A stretch of DNA of 64,000 nucleotides from Agromyces sp. LHK192 (GTDB lineage Bacteria; Actinomycetota; Actinomycetes; Actinomycetales; Microbacteriaceae). Shown one piece after another: positions 28,185-37,534 of this stretch. A model generated the notes under the pieces. It had not been told where the DNA came from. It saw only the letters and a list, made by a program, of their open reading frames with translations, and did no database searches. Each line of letters starts with the position of its first letter. Position 1 is the stretch's first letter. The stretch spans positions 434,001 to 498,000 of the forward strand of contig NZ_CP034753.1 of the NCBI RefSeq assembly GCF_004006235.1. Reading direction: 5' to 3'. Made by a program: the position numbers and the translations under genes.

Positions 28185-29306
28185 GTGAATCCGAGCCTCC
28201 CGGTCGTTCGTCGCGGCTCCTCGCTCGCCGCCAACCTGGGGCTCAGCGAGCGCATTTTCGCATCCGCCTCCGACCGTGCCATGGTCGCGGCGATCGACGA
28301 GGGGCTGGAGCGGGTCGAGGCCGGCCTCGTGCGCGAGGTCGCCCACGCCGACCCGATCGCCGCGGCACCCTCGCGCTACCTGTTCGACGCGGGCGGCAAG
28401 CGCGTCCGCCCGATGCTCACCCTGCTCGCCGCGCAGTTGGGCGACGGCGTGACCGACGAGGTCGTCACGGCCGCCGAGGCGATCGAGATCACGCACCTCG
28501 CGAGCCTGTACCACGACGACGTGATGGACGAGTCCGAGCGTCGACGCGGGGTTCCCAGCGCGCAGACGGTGTGGGGCAACTCGGTCGCGATCCTCACGGG
28601 CGACCTGCTGTTCGCGCGGGCCAGCCAGCTGATGGCCCGCCTCGGGGAGCGGGCGATCCGCATGCAGGCCGACACCTTCGAGCGGCTCGTGCTCGGACAG
28701 TTGCACGAGACCGTCGGGCCGCGACCCGAGGACGACCCGATCGACCACTACATCCAGGTGCTCGCCGACAAGACGGGGTCGCTCATCGCCGCGGCGGCGC
28801 AGTCCGGCGTCATCTTCTCGAACGCCGACCCTGCGCTCGAGGCGCCGATCGTCGCGTTCGGCGAGCGCATCGGCGTGGCATTCCAGCTCATCGACGACGT
28901 CATCGACCTGTCGCCGAGCCCTGCGGAGACCGGCAAGGTTCCCGGCACCGACCTGCGCGCCGGGGTCGTCACGCTGCCGCTGCTCCGGCTGCGCGAGGCG
29001 GCGAAGACGGATGCCTCGGCCGCCGGGTTGCTCGCGCGCATCGAGCGCGACGTGATGCCGCAGGAGCCCGACACCGGGTTCGATCCGCTCGACACGAACA
29101 CGCAGGCGGCCCGTGCCGTGCCGTCGAAGGCGAGCGTCGACGCGATCGTCGCCGAGCTCCGCGACCACGCGGTGACCCGTGCCACGCTCGACGAGGCGCA
29201 CCGCTGGGCGCGCGACGCCGTCGCGGCCCTCGACCCGCTGCCCGAGGGCTCCGTCAAGAAGGCGCTGACCCGCTTCGCCGACACCGTCGTCGAGCGGTCC
29301 AGCTGA
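28185..29306 (+). CDS. Polyprenyl (hepta/octaprenyl-type) diphosphate synthase
   Basis: 373 residues, trans-isoprenyl diphosphate synthase supplying the menaquinone side chain for MenA. First Asp-rich motif: LYHDDVMDESERRRG; second: LIDDVIDLSPS; GGKRVRPML binds substrate diphosphate. Chain length cannot be told by eye. GTG 28185 is chosen because the TAGGCT box makes the upstream in-frame GTG 28179 part of the promoter. Position after menG parallels the grcC1 gene near the mycobacterial men genes. Confidence 0.9.
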   Translation: MNPSLPVVRRGSSLAANLGLSERIFASASDRAMVAAIDEGLERVEAGLVREVAHADPIAAAPSRYLFDAGGKRVRPMLTLLAAQLGDGVTDEVVTAAEAIEITHLASLYHDDVMDESERRRGVPSAQTVWGNSVAILTGDLLFARASQLMARLGERAIRMQADTFERLVLGQLHETVGPRPEDDPIDHYIQVLADKTGSLIAAAAQSGVIFSNADPALEAPIVAFGERIGVAFQLIDDVIDLSPSPAETGKVPGTDLRAGVVTLPLLRLREAAKTDASAAGLLARIERDVMPQEPDTGFDPLDTNTQAARAVPSKASVDAIVAELRDHAVTRATLDEAHRWARDAVAALDPLPEGSVKKALTRFADTVVERSS

Positions 29307-29365
29307 CCCCGGGCACCGACCGACCGCCGATACCGTCCACCGCCATCATCGAGGAGGCCGACCAC

Positions 29366-30745
29366 GTGACGAGGAACAAGCTCCGCCTGGCGATCGTCGG
29401 GGCCGGCCCCGCCGGCATCTACGCCGCCGACATCCTGCTGAAGGCCGAGCGCAACTTCGACGTCTCGATCGACCTGTTCGATCACCTGCCCGCACCGTAC
29501 GGTCTCGTGCGATACGGCGTCGCGCCCGACCACCCTCGGATCAAGGGCATCATCACGGCGCTCCGCGAGGTGCTCGACCGGGGCGACATCCGGATCTTCG
29601 GCAACGTCCGGTTCGGCGAGGACCTCACGCTCGACGACCTGAAGCACCACTACCACGCCGTGATCTTCGCGACCGGGGCGGTGCATGATGCGGACCTGCG
29701 CATCCCGGGCATCGACCTCGAGGGCTCGTACGGCGCCGCCGACTTCGTGAGCTGGTTCGACGGGCACCCCGACGTGCCGCGCACGTGGCCGCTCGAGGCG
29801 AAGGAGGTCGCCGTCATCGGCAACGGCAACGTCGCGCTCGACGTGTCGCGCATCCTCGCCAAGCACGCCGAAGACCTGATGGTCACCGAGATCCCCGACA
29901 ACGTCGCCGAGATCCTGAAGGCCTCGCCCGTGACGGACGTGCACGTCTTCGGCCGTCGGGGGCCGACCTCGGTGAAGTTCACGCCGCTCGAACTGCGTGA
30001 ACTCGGAGAGCTGCGCGACGTCGACATGATCGTCTACGACGAGGACTTCGACTACGACGACGCCGCACGGGCGGCCGTCGCGGGCAACAAGCAGGTCTTC
30101 GTCATCGACAAGGTGCTCCAGCAGTGGCGGCAGCGCGAGGTCGGCGAGGCATCCCGCCGCCTCCACCTGCACTTCTACGCGAAACCGCTCGAGGTCGTGG
30201 ACGACGGGAACGGCCGCGTCGGCGCGATCCGCTGGGAGCGCACCGCGCCCGACGGCGAGGGCGGCGTTCGGGGAACCGGCGAGATCCGCGAGCTGCCGAT
30301 CCAGGCGGTGTACCGGGCGGTCGGGTACTTCGGGTCGCCGCTGCCCGGCGTGCCCTACGACGAGAAGTTCGGGGTGATTCCGAACCACGAGGGCCAGGTG
30401 CTCACCCGTGATCCCGAGACCGGCGAGGCACGACAGCTCTACGGCGTCTACGCGACCGGGTGGATCAAGCGCGGGCCCGTCGGGCTCATCGGCCACACCA
30501 AGTCCGACGCGATGGAGACGGTCAAGCACCTCATCAACGACCTCGGCAACTGGTGGAACCCCGCCTCGCCGTCGGAGGAGTCGGTGGTCGAGTTGCTCGA
30601 CTCGCGCGGCATCAGGTGGACCGACCTCGACGGCTGGCACCGGCTGGACCAGCACGAGCTCGAGCTCGGTTCGGGCGAGGGGCGCGTGCGCATCAAGGTC
30701 GTGCCGCGCGACGACATGGTCGGGATCTCGCGCGGCGAGGTCTGA
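29366..30745 (+). CDS. FprA-like ferredoxin/adrenodoxin-NADP+ reductase
   Basis: 459 residues, FAD enzyme. The N-terminal Rossmann motif is IVGAGPAGIYAAD (residues 10-22) and the NADP-binding motif is VIGNGNVALDVSRIL (from ~149). LPAPYGLVRYGVAPDHPRIK and YATGWIKRGPVGLIGHTK are typical of adrenodoxin-reductase-type FNRs. It passes electrons between NADPH and ferredoxins; the partner is not in the window. GTG 29366 has a strong RBS, GAGGAGG (29351-29357), so unlike its neighbours it has a leader. Confidence 0.93.
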   Translation: MTRNKLRLAIVGAGPAGIYAADILLKAERNFDVSIDLFDHLPAPYGLVRYGVAPDHPRIKGIITALREVLDRGDIRIFGNVRFGEDLTLDDLKHHYHAVIFATGAVHDADLRIPGIDLEGSYGAADFVSWFDGHPDVPRTWPLEAKEVAVIGNGNVALDVSRILAKHAEDLMVTEIPDNVAEILKASPVTDVHVFGRRGPTSVKFTPLELRELGELRDVDMIVYDEDFDYDDAARAAVAGNKQVFVIDKVLQQWRQREVGEASRRLHLHFYAKPLEVVDDGNGRVGAIRWERTAPDGEGGVRGTGEIRELPIQAVYRAVGYFGSPLPGVPYDEKFGVIPNHEGQVLTRDPETGEARQLYGVYATGWIKRGPVGLIGHTKSDAMETVKHLINDLGNWWNPASPSEESVVELLDSRGIRWTDLDGWHRLDQHELELGSGEGRVRIKVVPRDDMVGISRGEV

Positions 30746-30799
30746 GCCCACCACCCGCCCGCTGTGCATGACGGGCCGCGCGCCGAGACGGCTCGGCAC

Positions 30800-30805
30800 T
30801 AGGGT
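30800..30805 (+). promoter_or_regulatory. -10 box of the leaderless A24 peptidase gene
   Basis: TAGGGT lies 6 nt before ATG 30812; no Shine-Dalgarno sequence is seen. Confidence 0.5.
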
Positions 30806-30811
30806 GCGAGC

Positions 30812-31459
30812 ATGCCCGCCACGACGCTCACCGTGCTGATCGCGGCACTCGTCGGCGGCGTGATCGGATGGTGGCCACTCGCGGCGTGGGTGCGGTCGAG
30901 CCTGCTCCGGCGCGAGGGATTGCCGATTCGGGGCATCCGCGTCGTCGCCGCGGTGTCGACCTCGATCGTGTGGGGCGTCGTCGTGTGGCGGCAGGGCGTC
31001 GAGCCGGTGCTGCCCGCGCTGCTCGCCTTCACCGCCGCGGGAGTCGTGCTCGCCATCGTGGACCTCGCCGAGCAGCGGCTGCCGAACCGCGTGGTGGCGG
31101 CTGCCGGCGTCGGCACCGGTCTCCTCCTCGTCGTCGCGGCGGCGTTCTCGGGCGAGTGGATGTCGTTCCTCAGCGCCGTGCTCGGCGGCGCTGCGATGTT
31201 CGCCGCATACCTGCTGCTCGCCCTCATCGCGCCCTCGGCCATGGGCATGGGCGACGTGAAGCTCGCCGGGGTCATCGGGATGCTGCTCGGCTGGTTCGGC
31301 ATCACGGCCTGGGTCGTGGGGCTCATCGGCGCGTTCGCGATCGGCGGCGTGGTCGCGGTCGTGGCGCTCGCCACCCGTCGCGTGGGCCTGCGGGGATCGA
31401 TCCCGTTCGGGCCGTCGATGCTCGCGGGTGCGCTGGGCGCCATGCTCCTCCTCGGCTGA
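30812..31459 (+). CDS. A24 family prepilin-type peptidase
   Basis: 215 residues with about six transmembrane segments. The two catalytic Asp motifs of A24 aspartic peptidases are visible: AIVDLAEQRLPNRVV and MGMGDVKLAG (the GxGDxK(L/F) signature). It lacks the N-terminal methylation domain with its zinc cysteines, as common in actinobacterial TadV/PppA-like forms. It would process prepilin-like leaders, but no pilin or tad gene is nearby. Confidence 0.85.
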   Translation: MPATTLTVLIAALVGGVIGWWPLAAWVRSSLLRREGLPIRGIRVVAAVSTSIVWGVVVWRQGVEPVLPALLAFTAAGVVLAIVDLAEQRLPNRVVAAAGVGTGLLLVVAAAFSGEWMSFLSAVLGGAAMFAAYLLLALIAPSAMGMGDVKLAGVIGMLLGWFGITAWVVGLIGAFAIGGVVAVVALATRRVGLRGSIPFGPSMLAGALGAMLLLG

Positions 31460-31518
31460 ATCACTGCCGGCCGAGCCATGGCCATAGCTAGGCTGGCCGG
31501 ACGGCGAGGGGAGGCACC

Positions 31519-32544
31519 GTGGGCACCGTGGGCGAGTCCGGCGGGTGGCGCCCCGACATCCTCGGGGATCGGTTCGAGCAGCGGACGCTGCCGCTCGGCG
31601 AGGATGCCGAGGGTGAGGTCGTCGCGACCCTCGTGCGGTACCGGCCGCCGTTCCGGTGGCGACTCGACCGCGGTCCTGCCGCGGGCGCCGACGTGCTGTA
31701 CGTGCACGGATGGAGCGACTACTTCTTCAACCGCGAGCTCGCCGAGCGCTGGGCGGGCCTCGGTGCGCGTTTCCACGCGCTCGACCTGCGCAAGTACGGT
31801 CGCAGCCTCCGCGACGGGCAGACGCCCGGGTACATCACGAACCTCGACGACTACGACGCCGACATCGCGGCGGCGCTCGCCGCGATGGGACGCACGTCGG
31901 ATGCCCCGGGCGAGCACCCCACGGGAGCTGCACGGCGCCCGCTCATCCTCATGGGCCACTCGACCGGCGGGCTCACGCTGAGCCTGTGGGCGGCGAGGCA
32001 CCCGGGACTCGCGTCGGCGCTCGTGCTGAACAGCCCATGGCTCGAGTTCCAGCTGAGCCGCCTCGGCCGGCAGGCGCTCGCGCCGGTCGTCGGCTGGGGG
32101 GCGCAGCTGAATCCCGGTGCGACGCTTCCCAACGTCGACTTCGGCTTCTACACGCGCGCGGTCGCGGCCGGCGAGGGGGGCGAGTGGGAGTACGACCACG
32201 CGTGGCGGCCCGACCGCGGGTTCCCGGTGCATCCGGCTTGGTTGACGGCCATCCTGCGCGGGCACGCGACGATCGAGGCGGGCGTCGACGTCGGATGCCC
32301 CGTGCTCACGCTGCTCTCCACCAGGTCGACCTTGCAGGCGCAATGGAGCGAGGCGATGCGCGAGAGCGACGGCGTGCTGGTCGTCGACGAGATCGCCGAA
32401 CGCTCGCTGCGCCTCGGGCGCGAGGTCGCGGTCGCCCGCATCGACGGCGCCCTGCACGACGTCGTGCTGTCGCGGCCCGCTGCGCGGGAGGCCGCGTACG
32501 CCGCGATCGACCGCTGGCTGCGCGGGTACACCCCGCGCCGCTGA
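31519..32544 (+). CDS. Alpha/beta hydrolase (serine lipase/lysophospholipase-like)
   Basis: 341 residues, no signal peptide. YVHGWSDYF is the oxyanion-hole HG motif and LMGHSTGGL the nucleophile elbow (G-H-S-T-G). The late GALHDVVLS supplies the likely catalytic His. The shape fits monoacylglycerol lipase/lysophospholipase (Hydrolase_4) proteins, but the substrate is not determinable. The start GTG 31519 has RBS GAGGGGAGG (31506-31514). Confidence 0.85.
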   Translation: MGTVGESGGWRPDILGDRFEQRTLPLGEDAEGEVVATLVRYRPPFRWRLDRGPAAGADVLYVHGWSDYFFNRELAERWAGLGARFHALDLRKYGRSLRDGQTPGYITNLDDYDADIAAALAAMGRTSDAPGEHPTGAARRPLILMGHSTGGLTLSLWAARHPGLASALVLNSPWLEFQLSRLGRQALAPVVGWGAQLNPGATLPNVDFGFYTRAVAAGEGGEWEYDHAWRPDRGFPVHPAWLTAILRGHATIEAGVDVGCPVLTLLSTRSTLQAQWSEAMRESDGVLVVDEIAERSLRLGREVAVARIDGALHDVVLSRPAAREAAYAAIDRWLRGYTPRR

Positions 32545-32607
32545 TGGCCTCGCTGTCGAATGGCCTCGCTGTCGAGCGGCGCCCGCCGACCGACTGCGAA
32601 CCCCAGC

Positions 32608-33255
32608 TCAGGCGAGGCCGGCCTCGCGGGCGATCACGGCGAGCTGCATGCGGCTGGCGGCGTCGAGCTTCGCGAGGATGCGCGACACGTGGGTCTTGGC
32701 CGTCGGCTCGCTGATCGACAGCTCGGCGGCGAGTTCGGCGTTCGAGAGCCCGCGGCCGAGGGCGCGCAGCACTTCGAGTTCGCGCGGGGTGAGGTCGTCG
32801 AGGCCGGCCGGCGGCTGAGGCGGTTTGCGCTCGCCGCCGCCGGTCGCGAGCTCGGCGAGCACCCGCCGGGTGACCTCGGGTGCGAGCGCGCCCTCGCCGC
32901 GGGCGACCGCCTGCACGGCGCCGCGCAACTGTTCGGCCGTCGCGGTCTTCAACAGGAACCCGGCGGCGCCGGCCCGCACGGCCCCGAGCACGTCCTCGTC
33001 GAGGTCGAAGGCAGTCAGCACGAGCACCTGCGCGGTGCGATCGGCGACGATCTCGCGAGTCGCCGAGATGCCGTCGGTGCCGGGCATCCGGATGTCCATC
33101 AGCACCACGTCGGGGCGTAGGGCACGCGCGTTCCGCACGGCGGATGCGCCGTCGGCGGCCTCGCCGACGACCTCGATGCCGTCGCCGTCGAGCAGGCTTC
33201 GCAGGCCTGCCCGGATCGCCGCGTGGTCGTCGGCGATGAGCACGCGCACGTTCAT
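32608..33255 (-). CDS. NarL/DegU-type response regulator
   Basis: 215 residues. Receiver domain (1-~120) has the acidic pair Asp9/Asp10, phospho-acceptor Asp54 (VLMDIRMPG), Thr (VLVLTAFD) and Lys (FLLKTA). Residues ~145-210 are a LuxR-type helix-turn-helix (LTPRELEVLRAL...SNAELAAELSIS). ATG 33255 overlaps the stop of the sensor kinase gene by 4 bp (ATGA) and has RBS AGGAGG; the 12-residue upstream extension is not needed. Targets are unknown. Confidence 0.92.
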   Translation of the reverse strand: MNVRVLIADDHAAIRAGLRSLLDGDGIEVVGEAADGASAVRNARALRPDVVLMDIRMPGTDGISATREIVADRTAQVLVLTAFDLDEDVLGAVRAGAAGFLLKTATAEQLRGAVQAVARGEGALAPEVTRRVLAELATGGGERKPPQPPAGLDDLTPRELEVLRALGRGLSNAELAAELSISEPTAKTHVSRILAKLDAASRMQLAVIAREAGLA

Positions 33256-34511
33256 CCGGTCCTCCTGGGCAGTCGCGCGGTCACGAGCCAATCCTCGAGG
33301 ACGGAGGCGGGACCCCCTGCCGTCGACGCACCCGGAACGGCACCCGTCGCCTCGGCGGGTGTCACGGCGGGCACCGGCCCCGCGGTGAGCGTGCCGCCGA
33401 CGCCCTCGGCGCGGTCGCGCATCATCGGCACGCCGTGCCCGGTGCCGACCGCGCGCACTGCGCGCCCGCCCGACGACCTGACCTGCACGACGACGTCGTC
33501 GCCGTCGACCGCGAACGAGAGCTCGACCGCAGCCCCGGGCCGATGCTTCGCTGCGTTGCGCAGGCTCTCGACTACGATGCGTGCGGCGGCCTGGTCGACG
33601 GCGGTCGGCAGGGCGGGCGGGGCGCCGACGACCGACACCTCGATCTCGACCGCGGCGACGAGCTCATCGAGGTCGGCCAGCCGGGGCGGTGCCGACCGCC
33701 CCTCGTCACCCGTGCGCAGCAGCACGATCATCGACCGCATCTGCTCGAGGCCCGCCACGCTCGCCTCGCGCACGGCGACGAGCGCGGCGCGATCGCGGGC
33801 TGCATAGGCGCTTCGTGCCAGCGAGGCCTCCGAGGTGATGGCGATCGCGGCGAGGTTGCCCGCGATCACGTCGTGCAGGTCCTGCGCCATGCGGGCTCGC
33901 TCGGCGCGTACGGCCCGCTCGCGTTCGACGGCGGCGAGCCGCTGCGCGTCGTCGGCGCGGGCGGCCTCGCTCGCCGCGAGCTCCCGGCCGCGGCGCACCG
34001 CCGACGCCCACCAGTACGGCGTCGCGAGGACCGCGAACGCCTGGATCGCCAGCAGCACCGCCAGCTGTGCGCCGAGTCCCAGGGCCCACGGCAGCACCGC
34101 GCTCGCCAACGTGGCCGCGACGATGAGCCAGAACAGGATGCCCCGCGCTCGTGCCGACGCCCAGAACGCGGCCGAGTAGATCAGGTCGAAGAACACGAAC
34201 AGCATGCCCAGGGTGCCGCCGATCGCGAGGTCGGCGGCGAACAGCGTGGTGCCGGCCGTGAGGGCGATCATCGGATGCCGTCGCCGCCCCAGCATGACCA
34301 CGAATCCCGCGGCGAGGATCGCGTACCGCCACCCGTCCGGGATCGAAGCCGGGTCGGTCAGGGCGGTCGACGTCCAGATCGGTGGCAGGTCGAGGGCGAG
34401 CAGCACGGCGCCCACGCCGACGGTCGCGGCCGCGGAGTACACCTCGGGATGCCCGGCGTACACCGCCTTCGACCGTGCGACGAAGCCGCGGGGGAACTCC
34501 ATGCTCCTCAT
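33252..34511 (-). CDS. HisKA_3-type sensor histidine kinase
   Basis: 419 residues. Five or six transmembrane helices (to residue ~170) form the input; a short coiled coil leads to the HisKA_3 box, where His213 in QDLHDVIAGNLAAI is the phosphorylation site. The HATPase region (AARIVVESLRNAAKH... GHGVPMMRDRAEGVGG) is present. Partner of the overlapping response regulator. The start is uncertain: ATG 34511, 34502 or 34541 are all possible. The divergent GAP gene begins 110 bp away. Confidence 0.88.
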   Translation of the reverse strand: MRSMEFPRGFVARSKAVYAGHPEVYSAAATVGVGAVLLALDLPPIWTSTALTDPASIPDGWRYAILAAGFVVMLGRRRHPMIALTAGTTLFAADLAIGGTLGMLFVFFDLIYSAAFWASARARGILFWLIVAATLASAVLPWALGLGAQLAVLLAIQAFAVLATPYWWASAVRRGRELAASEAARADDAQRLAAVERERAVRAERARMAQDLHDVIAGNLAAIAITSEASLARSAYAARDRAALVAVREASVAGLEQMRSMIVLLRTGDEGRSAPPRLADLDELVAAVEIEVSVVGAPPALPTAVDQAAARIVVESLRNAAKHRPGAAVELSFAVDGDDVVVQVRSSGGRAVRAVGTGHGVPMMRDRAEGVGGTLTAGPVPAVTPAEATGAVPGASTAGGPASVLEDWLVTARLPRRTG

Positions 34512-34620
34512 CCCAGCACAGCCCGCGAGACGGCGGGTCATCCGAAGGATGCAGGCGGGCGCACCCCTCGGACGTCCTTCGCCCGACGCGCCCGCACGCG
34601 ATGCCGGTCAGGCTCGGAAC

Positions 34621-35457
34621 ATGACCCCGGAATTGGCCCTGACCCTCGGCGCGCTCGCGCTGGTCGACAGCCTCAGCATCGGCACGCTGCTGATCCCGCT
34701 GTTCCTGCTCATCGCGCCGGGTCGCGTCCGCGTCGGCCGGATGCTGCTCTACCTCGGCACGATCGCCGGGTTCTACTTCGTCCTCGGCGTCGCGCTCACG
34801 GCGGGCGCGGGCGCGATCGTCGAGGGTGCGGCGAGGTGGTTCGAGTCGCCCGTCGCGCGCTGGCTGCAGCTCGTGCTGGGGGCCGGCCTGCTGATCGGCA
34901 GCTTCTTCATCGGACGCAAGCCGAAGGGCGACGGCGGAGGCACCGGGGCGGCGAACGACGTCGCGCGAGACCGGGGTGCCGAACGGGCAGACGGGTCCCG
35001 CGAGGTCGTCGGTGAGGCATCCGTCGCCGTCGACACCACCGCTCGCATCGGCCGCCTCGCGCGCTGGCGCGGGATCCTGCTCGGCGACGGACCGGCGATC
35101 ACGGTCGTCGCGGTCGCCCTCGGCGCCGGGCTGATCGAGGCGGCGACCATGCTGCCCTACCTCGGGGCGGTCGGGTTGATCACGAGCGCCGGCCTGCCCG
35201 CCGCCACCTGGCTGTGGGTGCTCGCGGCCTACTGCGCGGTGATGATCGTGCCGGCGCTCGTGCTGCTCGCCGTGCGCGTGGTCGCGCGTCGGTTCGTGGA
35301 GCCCGGCCTGCAGCGGTTCGCGGCGTGGTTGCAGCGCACCTCGGGCGAGACGACTGCGTGGATCGTCGGCATCGTCGGGTTCCTGCTGTTCCGCGACGCG
35401 GTCACCGCGCTCGGGCTGTTCGACGTGATCGACGCGATCAGCGACGAACTGGGCTGA
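34621..35457 (+). CDS. GAP-family (Sap, sulfolipid-addressing-like) membrane protein
   Basis: 278 residues with six predicted transmembrane helices: three before and three after a polar, Ala/Arg-rich cytosolic loop (residues ~100-150). LALVDSLSIGTLLIPLFLL near the start is typical of the GAP/Sap family, related to LysE-like exporters. In mycobacteria such proteins help export surface lipids; here the substrate is unknown. The 3' end overlaps the convergent NudK-like gene by 20 bp. Confidence 0.8.
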   Translation: MTPELALTLGALALVDSLSIGTLLIPLFLLIAPGRVRVGRMLLYLGTIAGFYFVLGVALTAGAGAIVEGAARWFESPVARWLQLVLGAGLLIGSFFIGRKPKGDGGGTGAANDVARDRGAERADGSREVVGEASVAVDTTARIGRLARWRGILLGDGPAITVVAVALGAGLIEAATMLPYLGAVGLITSAGLPAATWLWVLAAYCAVMIVPALVLLAVRVVARRFVEPGLQRFAAWLQRTSGETTAWIVGIVGFLLFRDAVTALGLFDVIDAISDELG

Positions 35458-36148
35458 ACGGCCCGCGCAGCACCGCCCACTGGAGCAGCATGATCGTCTT
35501 CGCGTCGACGATGTCGCGGCCGATCCGGTCGAGGGCGTCGTCGAGGTCGAGTTCGAGCACCTCGATGTCCTCGCCCTCGGCGGCCAGACCCGCCCGCGCC
35601 CCATCGGCGATCGAGCCGCGTTCGTACGGAGCGGCGAAGAAGTGCAATCGTTCGGTGACCGACCCCGGGCTCATGTAGACGTCGAAGACGTGCTCGACCT
35701 CGCCGACCGAGAGCCCGGTCTCCTCCTCGGCCTCCCGGCGGATGGCCGTCTCCGGGTCGTCGTCGTCGAGCAGCCCTGCAGCCGACTCGATGAGCATGCC
35801 GTCGGGGTGCTCGTTCACGTAGGCCGGGAACCGGAACTGCCGGGTGAGCACGACGGTTCGGGCATCCGCGTCGTAGAGCAGGATCGTCGCGCCGTCGCCG
35901 CGGTCGTAGGTCTCGCGTTCCTCGGTGGTCCACCGCCCGTCGGCGTGACGGTAGTCGAACGTGGTCGCCCTGGTGACGTACCAGTTGGACGTCAGGACGC
36001 GAACGTCGCGCACCACGACGTCGGGATTGCGGTCGAGGTCGCGGCCGACCCGGTCCAGCCCGGTGCGCCCGCGCCGATCGGGCACGTCCACTCCGGGCTG
36101 CGGCGTCCGCTCCTCTGGGCCCGATCCGCCGGAGCCCTGCTCGCTCAC
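35438..36148 (-). CDS. NudK-like NUDIX hydrolase (GDP-mannose/ADP-ribose pyrophosphatase type)
   Basis: 236 residues. The Nudix box is the variant AGLLDDDDPETAIRREAEEETGL (residues ~124-146), followed by YMSPGSVTERLHFFAA, exactly the layout of the NudK/TIGR00052 group rather than a generic Nudix enzyme. E. coli NudK hydrolyses GDP-mannose, so a nucleotide-sugar substrate is likely but not proven. The N-terminal ~35 residues are a polar extension. YajQ lies 7 bp upstream in the same direction. Confidence 0.86.
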   Translation of the reverse strand: MSEQGSGGSGPEERTPQPGVDVPDRRGRTGLDRVGRDLDRNPDVVVRDVRVLTSNWYVTRATTFDYRHADGRWTTEERETYDRGDGATILLYDADARTVVLTRQFRFPAYVNEHPDGMLIESAAGLLDDDDPETAIRREAEEETGLSVGEVEHVFDVYMSPGSVTERLHFFAAPYERGSIADGARAGLAAEGEDIEVLELDLDDALDRIGRDIVDAKTIMLLQWAVLRGPFSPVRR

Positions 36149-36155
36149 GCGCGGA

Positions 36156-36644
36156 TCAGCGGAAGTTGACGAACTGGAGGTCGATCTCGAGGTCGGCGGC
36201 CTTCAGGATGCGGATCGCCTCCTGCAGGTCGTCGCGGCTCTTCGACGAGACGCGCAGCTCGTCGCCCTGGATCTGGCTCTTGACCGTCTTCGGCGCCTCT
36301 TCACGAAGGATCTTGCCGATCTCCTTGGCGTTCTTCTGGTCGATGCCGTTCTTCAGGGCGATCTCGATGCGGAACTCCTTGCCCGACGCGTACGGCTCAC
36401 CCGCGTCGAGGCTCTTCAGCGTGATGCCGCGCTTGATGAACTTCGACTGCACGACGTCGAGCACCGCCTTGACCCGCTCCTCGGAGCTCGCCCGGAGCAG
36501 GATCTTCTCGCCGCTCCACTCGACCGAGGCGCCGACGCCCTTGAAGTCGTAGCGCTGCTCGATCTCCTTTCGCGCCTGGTTGACCGCGTTGTCGGCCTCC
36601 ATCTTGTCGACCTTGCTGACGATGTCGAACGTCGAATCTGCCAT
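36156..36644 (-). CDS. YajQ family nucleotide-binding protein
   Basis: 162 residues with the full family pattern: the N-terminal STFDIVSKVDKMEADNAVNQ, the central YDFKG, and DGxR-like SKSRDDLQEAIRILK near the end. YajQ folds as two RNP-like domains and binds tRNA/GTP; in Xanthomonas a homologue binds cyclic di-GMP. The window has c-di-GMP turnover genes 4-6 kb away, but whether this protein binds the nucleotide is unknown. Confidence 0.93.
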   Translation of the reverse strand: MADSTFDIVSKVDKMEADNAVNQARKEIEQRYDFKGVGASVEWSGEKILLRASSEERVKAVLDVVQSKFIKRGITLKSLDAGEPYASGKEFRIEIALKNGIDQKNAKEIGKILREEAPKTVKSQIQGDELRVSSKSRDDLQEAIRILKAADLEIDLQFVNFR

Positions 36645-36674
36645 GCGGGCCAGTCTACCGAGCGGGCGGGACTC

Positions 36675-37532
36675 TCACGCGGACTCCCGCAGCACCTCGA
36701 CCGGGTCGCCCACGTCCAGGACGTCGACGTCGGATGCCTCGAGCTCGGGCACCAGCCAGATGCCGAACCAGGTCTTGCCGTCGCGGCGGCGATGCCGTGC
36801 AAGGGTGCGTATCGGCTCCTTGCCGGTCTCGAGCGTCTCCGGGTCGATGGTCGTCATCACGCACCGGTCGCACGGGCCGAGGACCCGGAACCGGACACCG
36901 CCGATGCGGACCAGCTCCCACGTCTCCTCGGCGAACGGCGCTCGCGGGTCGCCGTCGATGACGAGATTCGGGCGGAAGCGCTCGACGACCAGGGGAGGGG
37001 CATCCGTCTCGCCGCGATCGATCGCATCCTGCAGCGCGAGCTCGTTCAGCTTCGCGACGGATGCCTCGCTGGCGAGCAGCAGCGGCGCCGCGTCGGCGAG
37101 GGTCACCCGATCGCCGGGCAGCCCGCCCAGTTCGGGCTTCACGGTGCGCACGGTCGGGTCGGGCTGCCACACCAGCCGCAGCGGCCGGCCGATGCGCTCG
37201 CTCAGCCACGTGTCGGCGCCGGGCCCCGCCGGCAGGGCGGTGCCCTGCCGGGACTGCGTCACCGGCACCGGGGCGGCATCCGTCGGGGCCTCGACGCGAG
37301 GCGGCGAATCGCCCGGGCGTTCGCGCTCGCCGAGCACGAGGCCGCCGGCGACGGGCTCGGCGGTGAGACCGAGCAGGCCGTGCGCCTCGCGCGCGGTCAC
37401 GAGCGCGCCGTCGGCGTCCACGACGGCCCAGCGGCGGTCTCCCTCGAGGCCCCACGGCAGCACCCGGGCGGAGGTGTGATCGGCGCCCGCGAACGACTTG
37501 ACCGGGTGGATCCGGATCCGGGTGAGCCGCAT
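36675..37532 (-). CDS. MOSC domain protein (YcbX/mARC-like)
   Basis: 285 residues. An N-terminal MOSC beta-barrel (IRIHPVKSFAG... ~1-100) is followed by the MOSC domain, where VLGPCDRCVMTTIDPETLE holds the candidate molybdenum-ligating cysteine. Relatives reduce N-hydroxylated compounds with a molybdenum cofactor. It starts 2 bp before the LacI stop position on the same strand, so it is probably co-transcribed behind the LacI gene. Confidence 0.88.
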   Translation of the reverse strand: MRLTRIRIHPVKSFAGADHTSARVLPWGLEGDRRWAVVDADGALVTAREAHGLLGLTAEPVAGGLVLGERERPGDSPPRVEAPTDAAPVPVTQSRQGTALPAGPGADTWLSERIGRPLRLVWQPDPTVRTVKPELGGLPGDRVTLADAAPLLLASEASVAKLNELALQDAIDRGETDAPPLVVERFRPNLVIDGDPRAPFAEETWELVRIGGVRFRVLGPCDRCVMTTIDPETLETGKEPIRTLARHRRRDGKTWFGIWLVPELEASDVDVLDVGDPVEVLRESA

Positions 37533-37534
37533 GC